Part shown: positions 1 through 7,803 of the stretch, one piece after another
Position numbering within the stretch: the first letter of the stretch is position 1
How the letters are laid out: the number at the start of each line of letters is the position of its first letter
Origin: Afipia massiliensis
GTDB taxonomy: Bacteria; Pseudomonadota; Alphaproteobacteria; Rhizobiales; Xanthobacteraceae
Reading direction: 5' to 3'
DNA: 64,000 nucleotides
Assembly (NCBI RefSeq): GCF_001006325.2
Contig: NZ_LBIA02000001.1
Coordinates: 186,001-250,000, forward strand
Notes under the pieces: generated by a model
Databases searched by the model: none
What the model was told of the DNA's origin: nothing
What the model saw: only the letters and a program-made list of their open reading frames with translations
Program-made: the position numbers and the translations under genes

Positions 1-1
1 G

Positions 2-781
2 TTTCACGAACCGGCCCTCTTCAAGGCAAATCCCGCGAAATCAACCGTCTGGAATCGCGGCGCTTATCTGGTCGAGAGTCTCGGTCATTGTGGAGCTTGC
101 CATACGCCGAGGAATGCATTGGGCGCGGAAAGAACAGCCAAAGCCTATCTGGCCGGCGGCGTCGCGGAAGGCTGGGAAGCGCCGCCACTGACGTCCCTGT
201 CGCACGCGCCGATCCCGTGGAGCGAGGACGAACTCTTCGCCTATCTGCGAACGGGCATCTCCCGCTTCCATGGTGTTGCCGCAGGGCCTATGGCGCCGAT
301 CGTAAGAGAGCTGGCAGCCGTGCCTGACAGCGACATTCGCGCCATGGCGGTTTATCTCGCCTCTTTCAACGAGACCACAGAAACGCCAGCGGCGCAGGAA
401 ACGCTGGCAACGCGGCTGGAAACCATAACGAGCGTGAAGGCCGTCTCTGCCTCAGCTCTTGGCGCGCGCATCTATGATGGCGCTTGCGCGGTCTGCCATC
501 AGATCGGCGGGCCTGTTCTGTTTGGCAGCAAACCCTCACTGGCGCTGAATAGCAACTTGCACAGCACCATGCCCGATAACCTTATTCAGGTCATTCTCCA
601 CGGCATCGAGCAGCCGGTCTCCAGCGATCTCGGCTATATGCCTGCCTTCAAGAACAGCCTCAATGATGAACAGGTCTTGGAGCTGGTGTCCTACCTCAGG
701 CAGCAGTTCGCTCCGGACAAGGCGCCCTGGACCGACGTCGCCGCCGCGATCGGCCGGGTCCGGCACGCCGCCAGACCATAA
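2..781 (+). CDS. Multi-haem cytochrome c, C-terminal part (5' end outside window)
   Basis: The reading frame is open from the first complete codon of the window to a TAA stop, so the gene starts upstream. Two class I haem-binding motifs are visible: CGACH about 30 residues into the fragment and CAVCH about 120 residues later. Each is followed by a plausible distal methionine, in GPMAPIV and in GYMPAFKNSL. This is the layout of the periplasmic cytochrome subunits that take electrons from alcohol, aldehyde or molybdenum hydroxylase-type dehydrogenases; those usually carry three haems, so one may lie upstream. The partner dehydrogenase is not visible. The next gene is pncB, which could hint at a nicotinate dehydrogenase cytochrome, but that is only positional inference. 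Confidence 0.85.
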   Translation, partial: FHEPALFKANPAKSTVWNRGAYLVESLGHCGACHTPRNALGAERTAKAYLAGGVAEGWEAPPLTSLSHAPIPWSEDELFAYLRTGISRFHGVAAGPMAPIVRELAAVPDSDIRAMAVYLASFNETTETPAAQETLATRLETITSVKAVSASALGARIYDGACAVCHQIGGPVLFGSKPSLALNSNLHSTMPDNLIQVILHGIEQPVSSDLGYMPAFKNSLNDEQVLELVSYLRQQFAPDKAPWTDVAAAIGRVRHAARP

Positions 782-822
782 AATCACACGGGGGTGGCTG
801 GCTGCCCCTGAAGGAGCCGGAT

Positions 823-911
823 ATGATCCTAGTGATCCGGTTCTGACATTCGTACACACTCCTTCGCAAGCACTTTTACGAATGTCAGAACCAAAGGATC
901 ACTAAAATCAT
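823..911. repeat. Long imperfect palindrome A (intergenic repeat-like element)
   Basis: The inverted repeat has outer arms ATGAT (823-827 / 907-911), middle arms AGTGATCC (831-838) / GGATCACT (896-903) and a perfect 16-bp inner stem GGTTCTGACATTCGTA (839-854) against 877-892. A three-base AAA bulge sits at 893-895 and the loop is about 22 nt. It lies between the cytochrome stop and pncB. Such near-perfect long palindromes in intergenic DNA are typical of dispersed repeats in Bradyrhizobium relatives; copy number could not be tested here. Confidence 0.8.
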
Positions 912-916
912 AATTC

Positions 917-993
917 GCTTGTGTCCTTTCGTATCCGGCGTCCGCTCGGAAGGCGCTGCGAAGTGAAGCGAACGCCGGATACGGGACACAAGC
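917..993. repeat. Long imperfect palindrome B, abutting the pncB start codon
   Basis: Arms GCTTGTGTCC (917-926) and GGACACAAGC (984-993) pair perfectly. A TTT bulge (927-929) follows, then the 12-bp stem CGTATCCGGCGT (930-941) / ACGCCGGATACG (972-983) and CGCT/AGCG. The right arm ends exactly one base before the ATG of pncB at 994, and no Shine-Dalgarno sequence is apparent between them. Any transcript entering from upstream would fold the whole translation start region into a hairpin. Confidence 0.8.
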
Positions 994-2298
994 ATGGCCA
1001 TTACAGACATCGCTTCGCGGACCTACAATCACGGCTGGCGGCTCGATCCGATCGTGCGCAGCCTTCTCGACACCGACTTCTACAAGCTCCTGATGCTTCA
1101 GATGATCCGGCGATTCTATCCGGATGAGCATGTGACGTTCTCGGTGATCAATCGCACGCATCATGTCCGCCTCGGCGAAGTGATCGACGAGGGAGAGCTT
1201 CGCGCCCAGCTCGATCATGCCCGCACCGTTCGCTTCACCAAAAAGGAGTTGATCTGGCTCGCCGGTAATACGTTCTACGGCAAGACCCAGATGTTCTCGC
1301 CGGGCTTCATCAGCTGGCTCGCGACGTTTCAGCTCCCCGAATACGAGCTGCGCACGGTCGATGGGCAGTACGAACTGCATTTCCACGGGCCGTGGACCCA
1401 CACGACCATGTGGGAAATTCCAGCGCTCGCCATCATCAATGAATTGCGCTCGCGGCAGGCCATGAAGGGACAAGGCCGGTTCGTTCTCGACGTTCTGTAC
1501 GCGCGGGCGAAGGCCAAGCTCTGGACCAAGGTCGAACGACTGCGCAAACTTGAAGGCCTGCGGCTGTCGGATTTCGGGACACGGCGGCGGCACGGCTTTC
1601 TGTGGCAGCGCTGGTGCGTCGAAGCCGTCAAGGAAGGGCTTGGCCCGGCCTTCACCGGCACCTCCAACGTACTGCTCGCGATGGACAACGATCTGGAAGC
1701 GATCGGCACCAACGCACATGAACTGCCGATGGTCGCAGCCGCGCTGGCGAAGGACGACACCGAACTGCGGTGGGCGCCTTACCTTATCCTCGATCAGTGG
1801 CGACAGACCTATGACGGAAATCTTCTGATCGCCCTGCCCGATGCGTTCGGCACCAAGGCATTTCTGCGGGATGCGCCCGAATGGGTGGCTGACTGGACGG
1901 GCTTCCGCCCGGACAGCGCGCCGCCGATAGCGGCAGGCGAAGAGATCATCAAGTGGTGGAAGGAAAAGGGACGCGATCCGAAGGAGAAACTGCTGATTTT
2001 CTCAGACGGCATGGATGTCGGGTCAATCGAGGAGACGCATCGTTATTTTGCCGGACGCGTCAGAACCAGCTTCGGCTGGGGCACGAATCTCACGAACGAC
2101 TTTGTCGGATGCGCGCCGGATGGCACCGCCGATCTCGATCCGATCTCGCTCGTTTGCAAGGTGACTGCCGTTAACGGACAGCCGGCGGTAAAGCTCTCGG
2201 ACAATCCTGAAAAAGCGACCGGCAGTCCAACCGAGATTGCGCGTTATCTACGCGTGTTCGGCAATGCAGGCCGCGTGCGCAGCGCGGTCCACGTATAG
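994..2298 (+). CDS. pncB: Nicotinate phosphoribosyltransferase PncB
   Basis: The 434-residue product matches PncB, which joins nicotinate to PRPP with ATP hydrolysis to give nicotinate mononucleotide in the Preiss-Handler NAD salvage pathway (cytoplasm). Recognisable family motifs are the N-terminal [13 protein letters not shown], the central [11 protein letters not shown] and the C-terminal FSDGMDV and [11 protein letters not shown] segments. Length is normal for the family. The ATG at 994 was chosen because homologous proteins begin just before [14 protein letters not shown], but it has no clear ribosome-binding site and directly follows a long hairpin. The gene stands alone: the cytochrome gene upstream is separated by about 210 bp of palindromes. 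Confidence 0.95.
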   Translation: MAITDIASRTYNHGWRLDPIVRSLLDTDFYKLLMLQMIRRFYPDEHVTFSVINRTHHVRLGEVIDEGELRAQLDHARTVRFTKKELIWLAGNTFYGKTQMFSPGFISWLATFQLPEYELRTVDGQYELHFHGPWTHTTMWEIPALAIINELRSRQAMKGQGRFVLDVLYARAKAKLWTKVERLRKLEGLRLSDFGTRRRHGFLWQRWCVEAVKEGLGPAFTGTSNVLLAMDNDLEAIGTNAHELPMVAAALAKDDTELRWAPYLILDQWRQTYDGNLLIALPDAFGTKAFLRDAPEWVADWTGFRPDSAPPIAAGEEIIKWWKEKGRDPKEKLLIFSDGMDVGSIEETHRYFAGRVRTSFGWGTNLTNDFVGCAPDGTADLDPISLVCKVTAVNGQPAVKLSDNPEKATGSPTEIARYLRVFGNAGRVRSAVHV

Positions 2299-2412
2299 AC
2301 GCTGGCGGAGCAGATCGCTTGGAGCGATTTCCATTCGGCCTCATCATGTGTAGATTGGCCCGATCAGGATCGTGATCCTGAATGAATGGGACGCCAGTAC
2401 AGGAACGATTTG

Positions 2413-2646
2413 ATGAAGGTCACGGTCAACATTGATTGCACGCCGCAGGAAGCACGAGAGTTCCTGGGACTTCCAAACATCCAGCCCATGCAGGAAAAGG
2501 CGATGAAGCAGCTTGAGGAAAAACTGCTTTCCGGGGTCGCAGGCATGTCGCCCGATGCCATCCTGCGCAACTGGATGTCGTTCAATCCCGAACAATTCGG
2601 GGACATGTTCAAGATGTTCGGCGGACTCGGCGGCACCAAGAAGTAA
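2413..2646 (+). CDS. DUF6489 family small protein
   Basis: This encodes 77 residues from the ATG at 2413, which follows a usable AGGAAC ribosome-binding sequence; a longer start at 2386 adds nine residues that look non-conserved. The sequence begins MKVTVNIDCTPQEAREFLGL, typical of the DUF6489 family of short alphaproteobacterial proteins, and ends with a Phe/Met/Gly-rich amphipathic segment (FGDMFKMFGGLGG). Function is unknown. It is cytoplasmic by appearance, with no signal peptide, and there is no operon partner. Confidence 0.8.
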   Translation: MKVTVNIDCTPQEAREFLGLPNIQPMQEKAMKQLEEKLLSGVAGMSPDAILRNWMSFNPEQFGDMFKMFGGLGGTKK

Positions 2647-2766
2647 GACGCGAGAAAACGCTTTAAAAATATTTACAGCGACGCCGCGTAAACTTCGTAT
2701 TCCTCACGAACAGTCTCGATATGCTCGCGTGTCAGCGCGCGACGAACCTGGAATACTGGTCTTAGA

Positions 2767-3171
2767 TCATGTCTCATCCGGCACGTCGATCAGACTGACA
2801 TGCGCCGCGACGATCCGCCAGCCTTCCGCGAAACGGACCCATGTCTGCATCTGCCGCCCAATCCTGCCGGGCGCGGATGAACGATGGAACAACGTGGAAG
2901 CAACGGCGGTATCGCGGCCATAGGCCGTAATGACAGTCTTCGACAGATCGCGGATCAGACCCGCGGGATTTCGCGCCGCGCGGAACGCGGCAATGGCGTC
3001 GTAGCCGTAAAGGTTTTCACCGATCCCGTAGCGAATCGTCCTGGAGTCCTTGCGAAACAGCGCATCGAGTGTCGCAACGTCATTCGACGTCAGCGCCTTT
3101 TCGTAAGCCGCAAAGGCTGCGCTGACTTCAGCTACGACATCGGGTAAATCGACTTTCACCGTCATTTTCAA
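2767..3171 (-). CDS. NTF2-like protein, HpxZ/AtzH family
   Basis: The 134-residue protein has the SnoaL/NTF2-like fold signature: a helical start (AAFAAYEKALTSNDVATLDALF), then SRTIRYGIGENLYGYDAIAAF and RAARNPAGL, and a terminal WVRFAEGWRIVAAHVSLID strand pattern. It resembles HpxZ of oxalurate catabolism and AtzH (former DUF3225). Those relatives sit beside amidohydrolases or amidases, which are absent here. It is 165 bp downstream of the Baeyer-Villiger monooxygenase gene on the same strand and could be cotranscribed. The catalytic role is unproven. Confidence 0.75.
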   Translation of the reverse strand: MKMTVKVDLPDVVAEVSAAFAAYEKALTSNDVATLDALFRKDSRTIRYGIGENLYGYDAIAAFRAARNPAGLIRDLSKTVITAYGRDTAVASTLFHRSSAPGRIGRQMQTWVRFAEGWRIVAAHVSLIDVPDET

Positions 3172-3335
3172 GTACCTTTAAGGCGCCGTGCGCTCAGGCC
3201 CGCGCGGCTTGCAGCGCGTGATGCCAGCCTTTGGCCGACTTAGCCGCTTAAACCAACACATGAACATGACTTTCATTTTGCAGGTGATGTTCATCGTGAA
3301 CTGATTGGCGTTTAACGTCGTCGTGCCCTGCATGC

Positions 3336-4997
3336 CTATTCGGCAGCGACGGCTGCTGCGGTCCGACCTCGACTCGTCAAAGCAAAGCCTTCATAGCCTT
3401 TTCCCGCGACGTCGTTACAGATCTGGCGATAAACGCCGACACCGCCGATATAGGGCATGAAGACCTGCGGCTTTCCGGGAATGTTGGCGCCCATGTACCA
3501 CGAGTTGGCCTGCGGATAGAGCGTTCCGCTCGCAACATCGTTGACCTGCGTCACCCAGTCGTCCTCAGCATCTTTTGTCGCCTCCATGCAGTCGATGCCA
3601 CGCTGACGCATGTAACCGATGCAGTCGCTGATCCAGTCCACGTGCTGCTCAATCGATACAATCATATTGCTCAGCACCGACGGACTGCCCGGGCCGGTGA
3701 TAATGAACATGTTCGGAAAGCTGGCACTCATCAGACCGAGATAGGTCCGGGGTCCCTCTGCCCATTTCTGGTTCAGGGTCGTGCCATCCCTGCCCTTGAT
3801 ATTGATCTTGGCGACCGACCCGGTCATGGCGTCGAAGCCGGTGCCGAACACAATCGAGTCGAGTTCGAAATCCTTGCCTCCGGTCCGCAAACCATGCGGC
3901 AGTATCTCCTCGATCGGGCTGGATCGAATGTCGACCAGAGTGACGTTGGGCCGATTGAAAGTGGCGTAGTAATCCGTGTCCACACAGATGCGTTTCGAGC
4001 CGATCGGATGATCGTGCGGCTGCAACAGTTTTGCGACCGCGGGGTCCTGCACAATTTCCTCGATCTTCGACCGAACGAATGCACAAGCGGTGTCGTTTGA
4101 AGGCTTGTCGAACAAGAGATTATTATAGGATGCCATGAAGCTGATGCCGCCGCGCGTCCAGCCGGTCTCATACTCCCGCCGTCGCGCTTCCTCTGTATCG
4201 TCCAGCGCGCCTTTCTCGGAAATGACCATCAGGATTCCGTTCCTCGACTCTTCGCGCGCGCGCCGCCGCCGATCGGCATAGTCGGACTTCCAGGATCGCG
4301 TGATCTCCGGCGTAAGCGGAGCATTGTGTGCCGGAACACTGAAATTGGGCGTGCGCTGGAAAACAAAAAGATGGCTGGCCTGCCCGGCGATGATGGGAAT
4401 TGACTGGATCGCAGATGAACCGGTCCCAACGACACCAACCCGCTGCCCGGTGAAATCCACCTCGTCATGCGGCCAGTGTCCGGTGTGATACGTTTTTCCC
4501 TGAAAACGATCCCAGCCCTTAAAGTCAGGTATCCGAGCGTTCGATAGGCAGCCGGTCGCCAGGATGAAATAGGTCGCCGATACGGCTTTTCCGTCCGACG
4601 TGATCACCGACCAGCGGTTGGCGCTCTCATGAAATTCCGCGGCCTCAACCCGCGTATTGAGCTGAATATCGCGACGCAGATCGAACCTGTCAGCGACATG
4701 GTTGGCGTATTTCAGGATCTCGGGCTGCGGCGCATAACGCTCGCTCCATTCCCATTCCTGCTGCAACTCCTCCGAAAACGAATAGGAATATTGCATGCTC
4801 TCGACGTCGCAACGCGCGCCGGGATAACGATTCCAGTACCATGTCCCGCCGACATCACCACCTTGCTCATAAACACGCACCGAAAGACCGAGGCCGCGTA
4901 GCCGATGCAGCATGTACAAGCCCGCGAATCCCGCACCGACAACAACAGTGTCGTAGCTTTCATTGGAGGGCGTTGAACCATGCTGCGGAGCAATCAT
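3336..4997 (-). CDS. Type I Baeyer-Villiger flavin monooxygenase
   Basis: The 553-residue flavoprotein has an N-terminal FAD Rossmann motif GAGFAG (21-26), a GGTWYWNRYPGARCDVES segment (50-67), the Baeyer-Villiger fingerprint FxGxxxHxxxWP realised as FQGKTYHTGHWP (165-176), and a second NADPH Rossmann motif GVVGTGSSA (188-196). These define class B, type I enzymes that insert one oxygen next to a carbonyl, using NADPH and O2, to make esters or lactones. The ATG at 4997 has a GGGAG ribosome-binding site 10 nt upstream. An esterase gene lies 149 bp upstream on the same strand, fitting a ketone to ester to alcohol plus acid route. Substrate cannot be read from sequence. Confidence 0.93.
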   Translation of the reverse strand: MIAPQHGSTPSNESYDTVVVGAGFAGLYMLHRLRGLGLSVRVYEQGGDVGGTWYWNRYPGARCDVESMQYSYSFSEELQQEWEWSERYAPQPEILKYANHVADRFDLRRDIQLNTRVEAAEFHESANRWSVITSDGKAVSATYFILATGCLSNARIPDFKGWDRFQGKTYHTGHWPHDEVDFTGQRVGVVGTGSSAIQSIPIIAGQASHLFVFQRTPNFSVPAHNAPLTPEITRSWKSDYADRRRRAREESRNGILMVISEKGALDDTEEARRREYETGWTRGGISFMASYNNLLFDKPSNDTACAFVRSKIEEIVQDPAVAKLLQPHDHPIGSKRICVDTDYYATFNRPNVTLVDIRSSPIEEILPHGLRTGGKDFELDSIVFGTGFDAMTGSVAKINIKGRDGTTLNQKWAEGPRTYLGLMSASFPNMFIITGPGSPSVLSNMIVSIEQHVDWISDCIGYMRQRGIDCMEATKDAEDDWVTQVNDVASGTLYPQANSWYMGANIPGKPQVFMPYIGGVGVYRQICNDVAGKGYEGFALTSRGRTAAAVAAE

Positions 4998-5145
4998 ATC
5001 TTCGTTCTCCCGGATTTTCCGTTGCTCTTGGAAAGCTGCTGGTCAGCCTTCTGCATTCAATGTGACCTCGAAAAACGGGCAAAGACAATAGATCGATGCC
5101 GAGCGGACGCCATGCACGGTGACGGGACGATCGACGATCGACGCG

Positions 5146-6090
5146 CTATCCCATCGCCTTGAGCCAACTGCCGATTTCCCGCATCGCGTCACTCGCCTTC
5201 GGGAGCAGTTTTCCCATGGTGATGAATCCATGAAATTGACCGGGATACGTCCGGTACACCACAGGCACACCCGCGTTGCCGAGGCGCTTGGCAAACTCTT
5301 CTCCCTCGTCGCGCAAGGGATCGGCACCGGCCGTCAATACGAATGCGGGCGGCAATCCGGAGAGATTTTGGACACGCGCTGGCGATGCCCGCCAGTCGTC
5401 GATTCCAGTGGCACCATTGAGATAGTGATCGCGAAACCACCGGATTACTGAATGCGTCAGCAATGCGCTGGTCTCGGGCTCGCTATGCGAGGGGTGTGTC
5501 ATCGTAAAATCGGTTGCCGGATAGATAAGGACCTGGCCCGCGATTTTCGGCCCCGCATTCCGAGCATTAATCGCAACGACTGCCGCGAGATTGCCGCCTG
5601 CGCTGTCACCGCCCACAAGCAATCGGGATGCATCAATCCCTAGCGAAAGAGCATTCTTCGAAACCCATTCCGTCGCCGCAATCGCGTCATCGACCGCCGC
5701 CGGGAACCGATGCTCCGGCGCCAGACGATAATCTACCGAGACCACGATGAGTTGACCTTCATCGGCCAGTGTCCGGCAAACCACGTCATGGGAGTCGAGA
5801 TCACCGATCACCCAGCCGCCGCCATGAAAAAAGACCAGACATGGCGAGAGTCCATCGGCCTGCCGCAGCTTCAATGGCTTGTAGAGGCGTGCGGGAATTA
5901 GCCCATCCGGCCCCGGTATCGTCAGGGATTCCATTGAAGCAATTTGGGGCGGCTCAGGATTCGAGACAACGCGGCCTGCCAAATACATCTGGCGGGCCTC
6001 CACCGGTGACAGCGTTTCATATGGCGGACGTCCGGCCTCGCGAAAGGCGTGGAGAACGGCGGCGGCATCGGGATCGAGTGTGACTGACAT
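5146..6090 (-). CDS. Alpha/beta hydrolase, HSL-type esterase (family IV)
   Basis: The 314-residue esterase has the oxyanion-hole motif HGGGW (89-93) and the nucleophile elbow GDSAGG (161-166, Ser163). The remaining triad is likely Asp in AGADPLRDEG and His in PGQFHGF near the C-terminus. These are hallmarks of the hormone-sensitive-lipase family of carboxylesterases. The start at 6090 is set by a strong GGGGAGG sequence just upstream; an in-frame extension of 43 residues to 6219 lacks conservation and a ribosome-binding site. Being directly upstream of the Baeyer-Villiger monooxygenase, it is a good candidate to hydrolyse the ester or lactone that enzyme makes (inference). Confidence 0.92.
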   Translation of the reverse strand: MSVTLDPDAAAVLHAFREAGRPPYETLSPVEARQMYLAGRVVSNPEPPQIASMESLTIPGPDGLIPARLYKPLKLRQADGLSPCLVFFHGGGWVIGDLDSHDVVCRTLADEGQLIVVSVDYRLAPEHRFPAAVDDAIAATEWVSKNALSLGIDASRLLVGGDSAGGNLAAVVAINARNAGPKIAGQVLIYPATDFTMTHPSHSEPETSALLTHSVIRWFRDHYLNGATGIDDWRASPARVQNLSGLPPAFVLTAGADPLRDEGEEFAKRLGNAGVPVVYRTYPGQFHGFITMGKLLPKASDAMREIGSWLKAMG

Positions 6091-6283
6091 GGTCCTCCCC
6101 AAGGCTCTTGCGGGCGTTGTTATCCTTCTTGCTTGAATTGTTAACCCGCGATTTGGCTGCTGTCGACGTTGCCGAGACGAATACCCGGCCAGCAGATGCC
6201 GTACAAAAGACGACGGCACCGCACGGGAAAGTGCAGGGCCGTCAGTAATCGTAGGATTGGCTCTGATGCCAGCCCTTACAGCA

Positions 6284-7060
6284 TCACATACCGAGGATTG
6301 CGATGTCCTTCACCGGACCGGTGACGCCGGAAATCTTGGCGGCTTCAGTCGCTTTGCCTGTCGCGAGATCGACGCTGTAGAGTGTGTCTCCTACCATCAG
6401 CCAGGCCTCATTCTTTCCGTTGCCATCCGACCAGATATCGAACGACGCGCTGTCAGCCTTGACGCCAAGCTTGCCAATGGTGCCGAGAATGCCATCATTG
6501 GGAGGAGCCTGTTTCACGAGCGTACCGGCGGTCGCATCGATGTTGAACAGCGCCGTTTCCTTGGTACCCTTCACCGAGTTGGTGTAGGCACCGGCGATCA
6601 CATTTGGCTTTGCACCCTTGCTGGCGTCGGTCTCGGCATACTTATGATCGCCGTCCTTGGTGACCTTGCCGTCATCGACATTGGCGCGGAGGCTCATGCC
6701 GTCAGCGCCCATCACGCGCAAGCGATCCGCTGCCGGGTTGAAATCGACCGTGACGAGCACGCCCTTCGCGACCATGGTTTCGAGCTTCGATTTCATGGTC
6801 GCCTTGCCGTCCTTGGCGATCGTCACGACCGTGCCGTCATCGACCAGGCCATAAAGCATCCCGTCGGCGGGGCGAACGTCGATACCGACCAGCGCCCCGG
6901 AAATCCCTGTCACCTTGACGGAACCGGTGGCCTTCTTTTGTGCGGTGTCGACCATCGCGATGGTGTCGTTGCCGACCAATGCTGCAACTTGAGCCGCGCT
7001 TGCCGCGACTGATGTCATCAAAAGTGCCGTGGATGCGGCGAAAATCGTGCTGAACTTCAT
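6284..7060 (-). CDS. DUF4394 exported protein, probable ECF sigma target
   Basis: The 258-residue protein has a cleavable signal peptide (about residues 1-22, ending ASA-AQ). The body is made of repeated short beta motifs such as GIDVRPADGMLYGLVDDGTV, FNPAADRLRVMGADGMSLRANVDDG and YSVDLATGKATEAAKISGVTGPVKDIAILGM, characteristic of DUF4394, a beta-propeller-like secreted domain. The ATG at 7060 has an AGGGAG ribosome-binding site. It is divergently arranged with an ECF sigma gene, and a motif matching one upstream of that sigma gene lies 49-76 bp before its start codon. Function is unknown; probably periplasmic. Confidence 0.85.
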   Translation of the reverse strand: MKFSTIFAASTALLMTSVAASAAQVAALVGNDTIAMVDTAQKKATGSVKVTGISGALVGIDVRPADGMLYGLVDDGTVVTIAKDGKATMKSKLETMVAKGVLVTVDFNPAADRLRVMGADGMSLRANVDDGKVTKDGDHKYAETDASKGAKPNVIAGAYTNSVKGTKETALFNIDATAGTLVKQAPPNDGILGTIGKLGVKADSASFDIWSDGNGKNEAWLMVGDTLYSVDLATGKATEAAKISGVTGPVKDIAILGM

Positions 7061-7108
7061 GGCGAAACTCCCTGTATCTCGACGATCCCATTCGGACCGA
7101 TACAGGCG

Positions 7109-7136
7109 ATACCGGCGGCAAAGCCGAACGGATGCA
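7109..7136 (-). promoter_or_regulatory. Putative ECF-type promoter for the DUF4394 gene
   Basis: On the minus strand TGCATCC (7136-7130) is followed after 15 nt by CGGTAT (7114-7109). The same two hexamer-like blocks occur on the plus strand before the sigma gene at 7164-7192. The -35 resembles the CATCC element known for SigK-type ECF factors. The predicted leader before the ATG at 7060 is about 40 nt. Confidence 0.55.
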
Positions 7137-7163
7137 GCGCCCTCAAGATTATTTTCGGGGCGG

Positions 7164-7192
7164 TGCATCCAAATGCCGCACGGGACCGGTAT
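7164..7192 (+). promoter_or_regulatory. Putative autoregulated ECF-type promoter
   Basis: TGCATCC (7164-7170), a 16-nt spacer and CGGTAT (7187-7192) lie just before the sigma factor start at 7216. The motif is repeated on the opposite strand for the divergent DUF4394 gene with a spacer one base shorter. Positive autoregulation is usual for ECF factors, so the repeat is the expected signature, though unproven here. Confidence 0.55.
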
Positions 7193-7215
7193 AAAGGCTA
7201 TGCAATCTCTGACGC

Positions 7216-7803
7216 ATGGCTCAGGTCCCCGAGGTTCCCGCTTTGGATGTTCAAACAGACAAGCCCCAGTTCGACCGGGAGCGTGAGGCTCAACTCGCTG
7301 CCGCTCTGGCGCGATGCACCGTGGGCGACCGCAGCGCGCTTCAGATGATCTACGACAGCGAAGCAGCGCGGATGGTCGGTGTGGCGCGCCGTATTCTCAT
7401 TCGTCAGGATCTCGCGGAGGAAGCTGTCCACGATGCCTTCGTGCGGATATGGAACGGCGCTCGCGGCTTCGATCCGCAGCGCGGCAGCGCCATCGGCTGG
7501 CTTTACGCTATCGTAAGAAACCGCGCACTCACCATCTATCGCGGCGAGCATCGCTACGACCATGACGAGCACGGCGGCCTTCAAGACATTGCTCCCGATG
7601 ATTCGATCGCTCGTCTTCCGGAGACCAGCGCGCTGCGCCGCTGTCTTGAACGCATCGAGCGGCCGCGACGCGACGTGGTGGTCCTCGCCTATGTTCACGG
7701 CATGAGTCATGGCGAAATGGCGGGACGGCTGAAAGTGCCGCTCGGTACCGTCAAGAGCTGGGTGCGACGTGGGCTGATGTCGTTGCAGGAGTGCATGGGA
7801 TGA
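7216..7803 (+). CDS. ECF RNA polymerase sigma factor (SigK-like)
   Basis: The 195-residue sigma-70 family ECF factor has region 2 spanning roughly residues 33-98 (LQMIYDSEAARMVGVARRIL, then EEAVHDAFVRIW and SAIGWLYAIVRNRAL) and region 4 near the end (DVVVLAYVHGMSHGEMAGRL followed by VPLGTVKSWVRRGL). These bind the -10 and -35 elements. The gene overlaps the following anti-sigma gene by ATGA, implying translational coupling and a sigma/anti-sigma pair. The likely regulon includes itself and the divergent DUF4394 gene, judged from matching upstream motifs. Confidence 0.93.
   Translation: MAQVPEVPALDVQTDKPQFDREREAQLAAALARCTVGDRSALQMIYDSEAARMVGVARRILIRQDLAEEAVHDAFVRIWNGARGFDPQRGSAIGWLYAIVRNRALTIYRGEHRYDHDEHGGLQDIAPDDSIARLPETSALRRCLERIERPRRDVVVLAYVHGMSHGEMAGRLKVPLGTVKSWVRRGLMSLQECMG

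Noticed and set aside
829-1719. A 296-residue minus-strand frame across the palindromes and the start of pncB
   Set aside because: It overlaps the well-supported pncB gene and ends inside palindrome A; composition is that of an antisense shadow.
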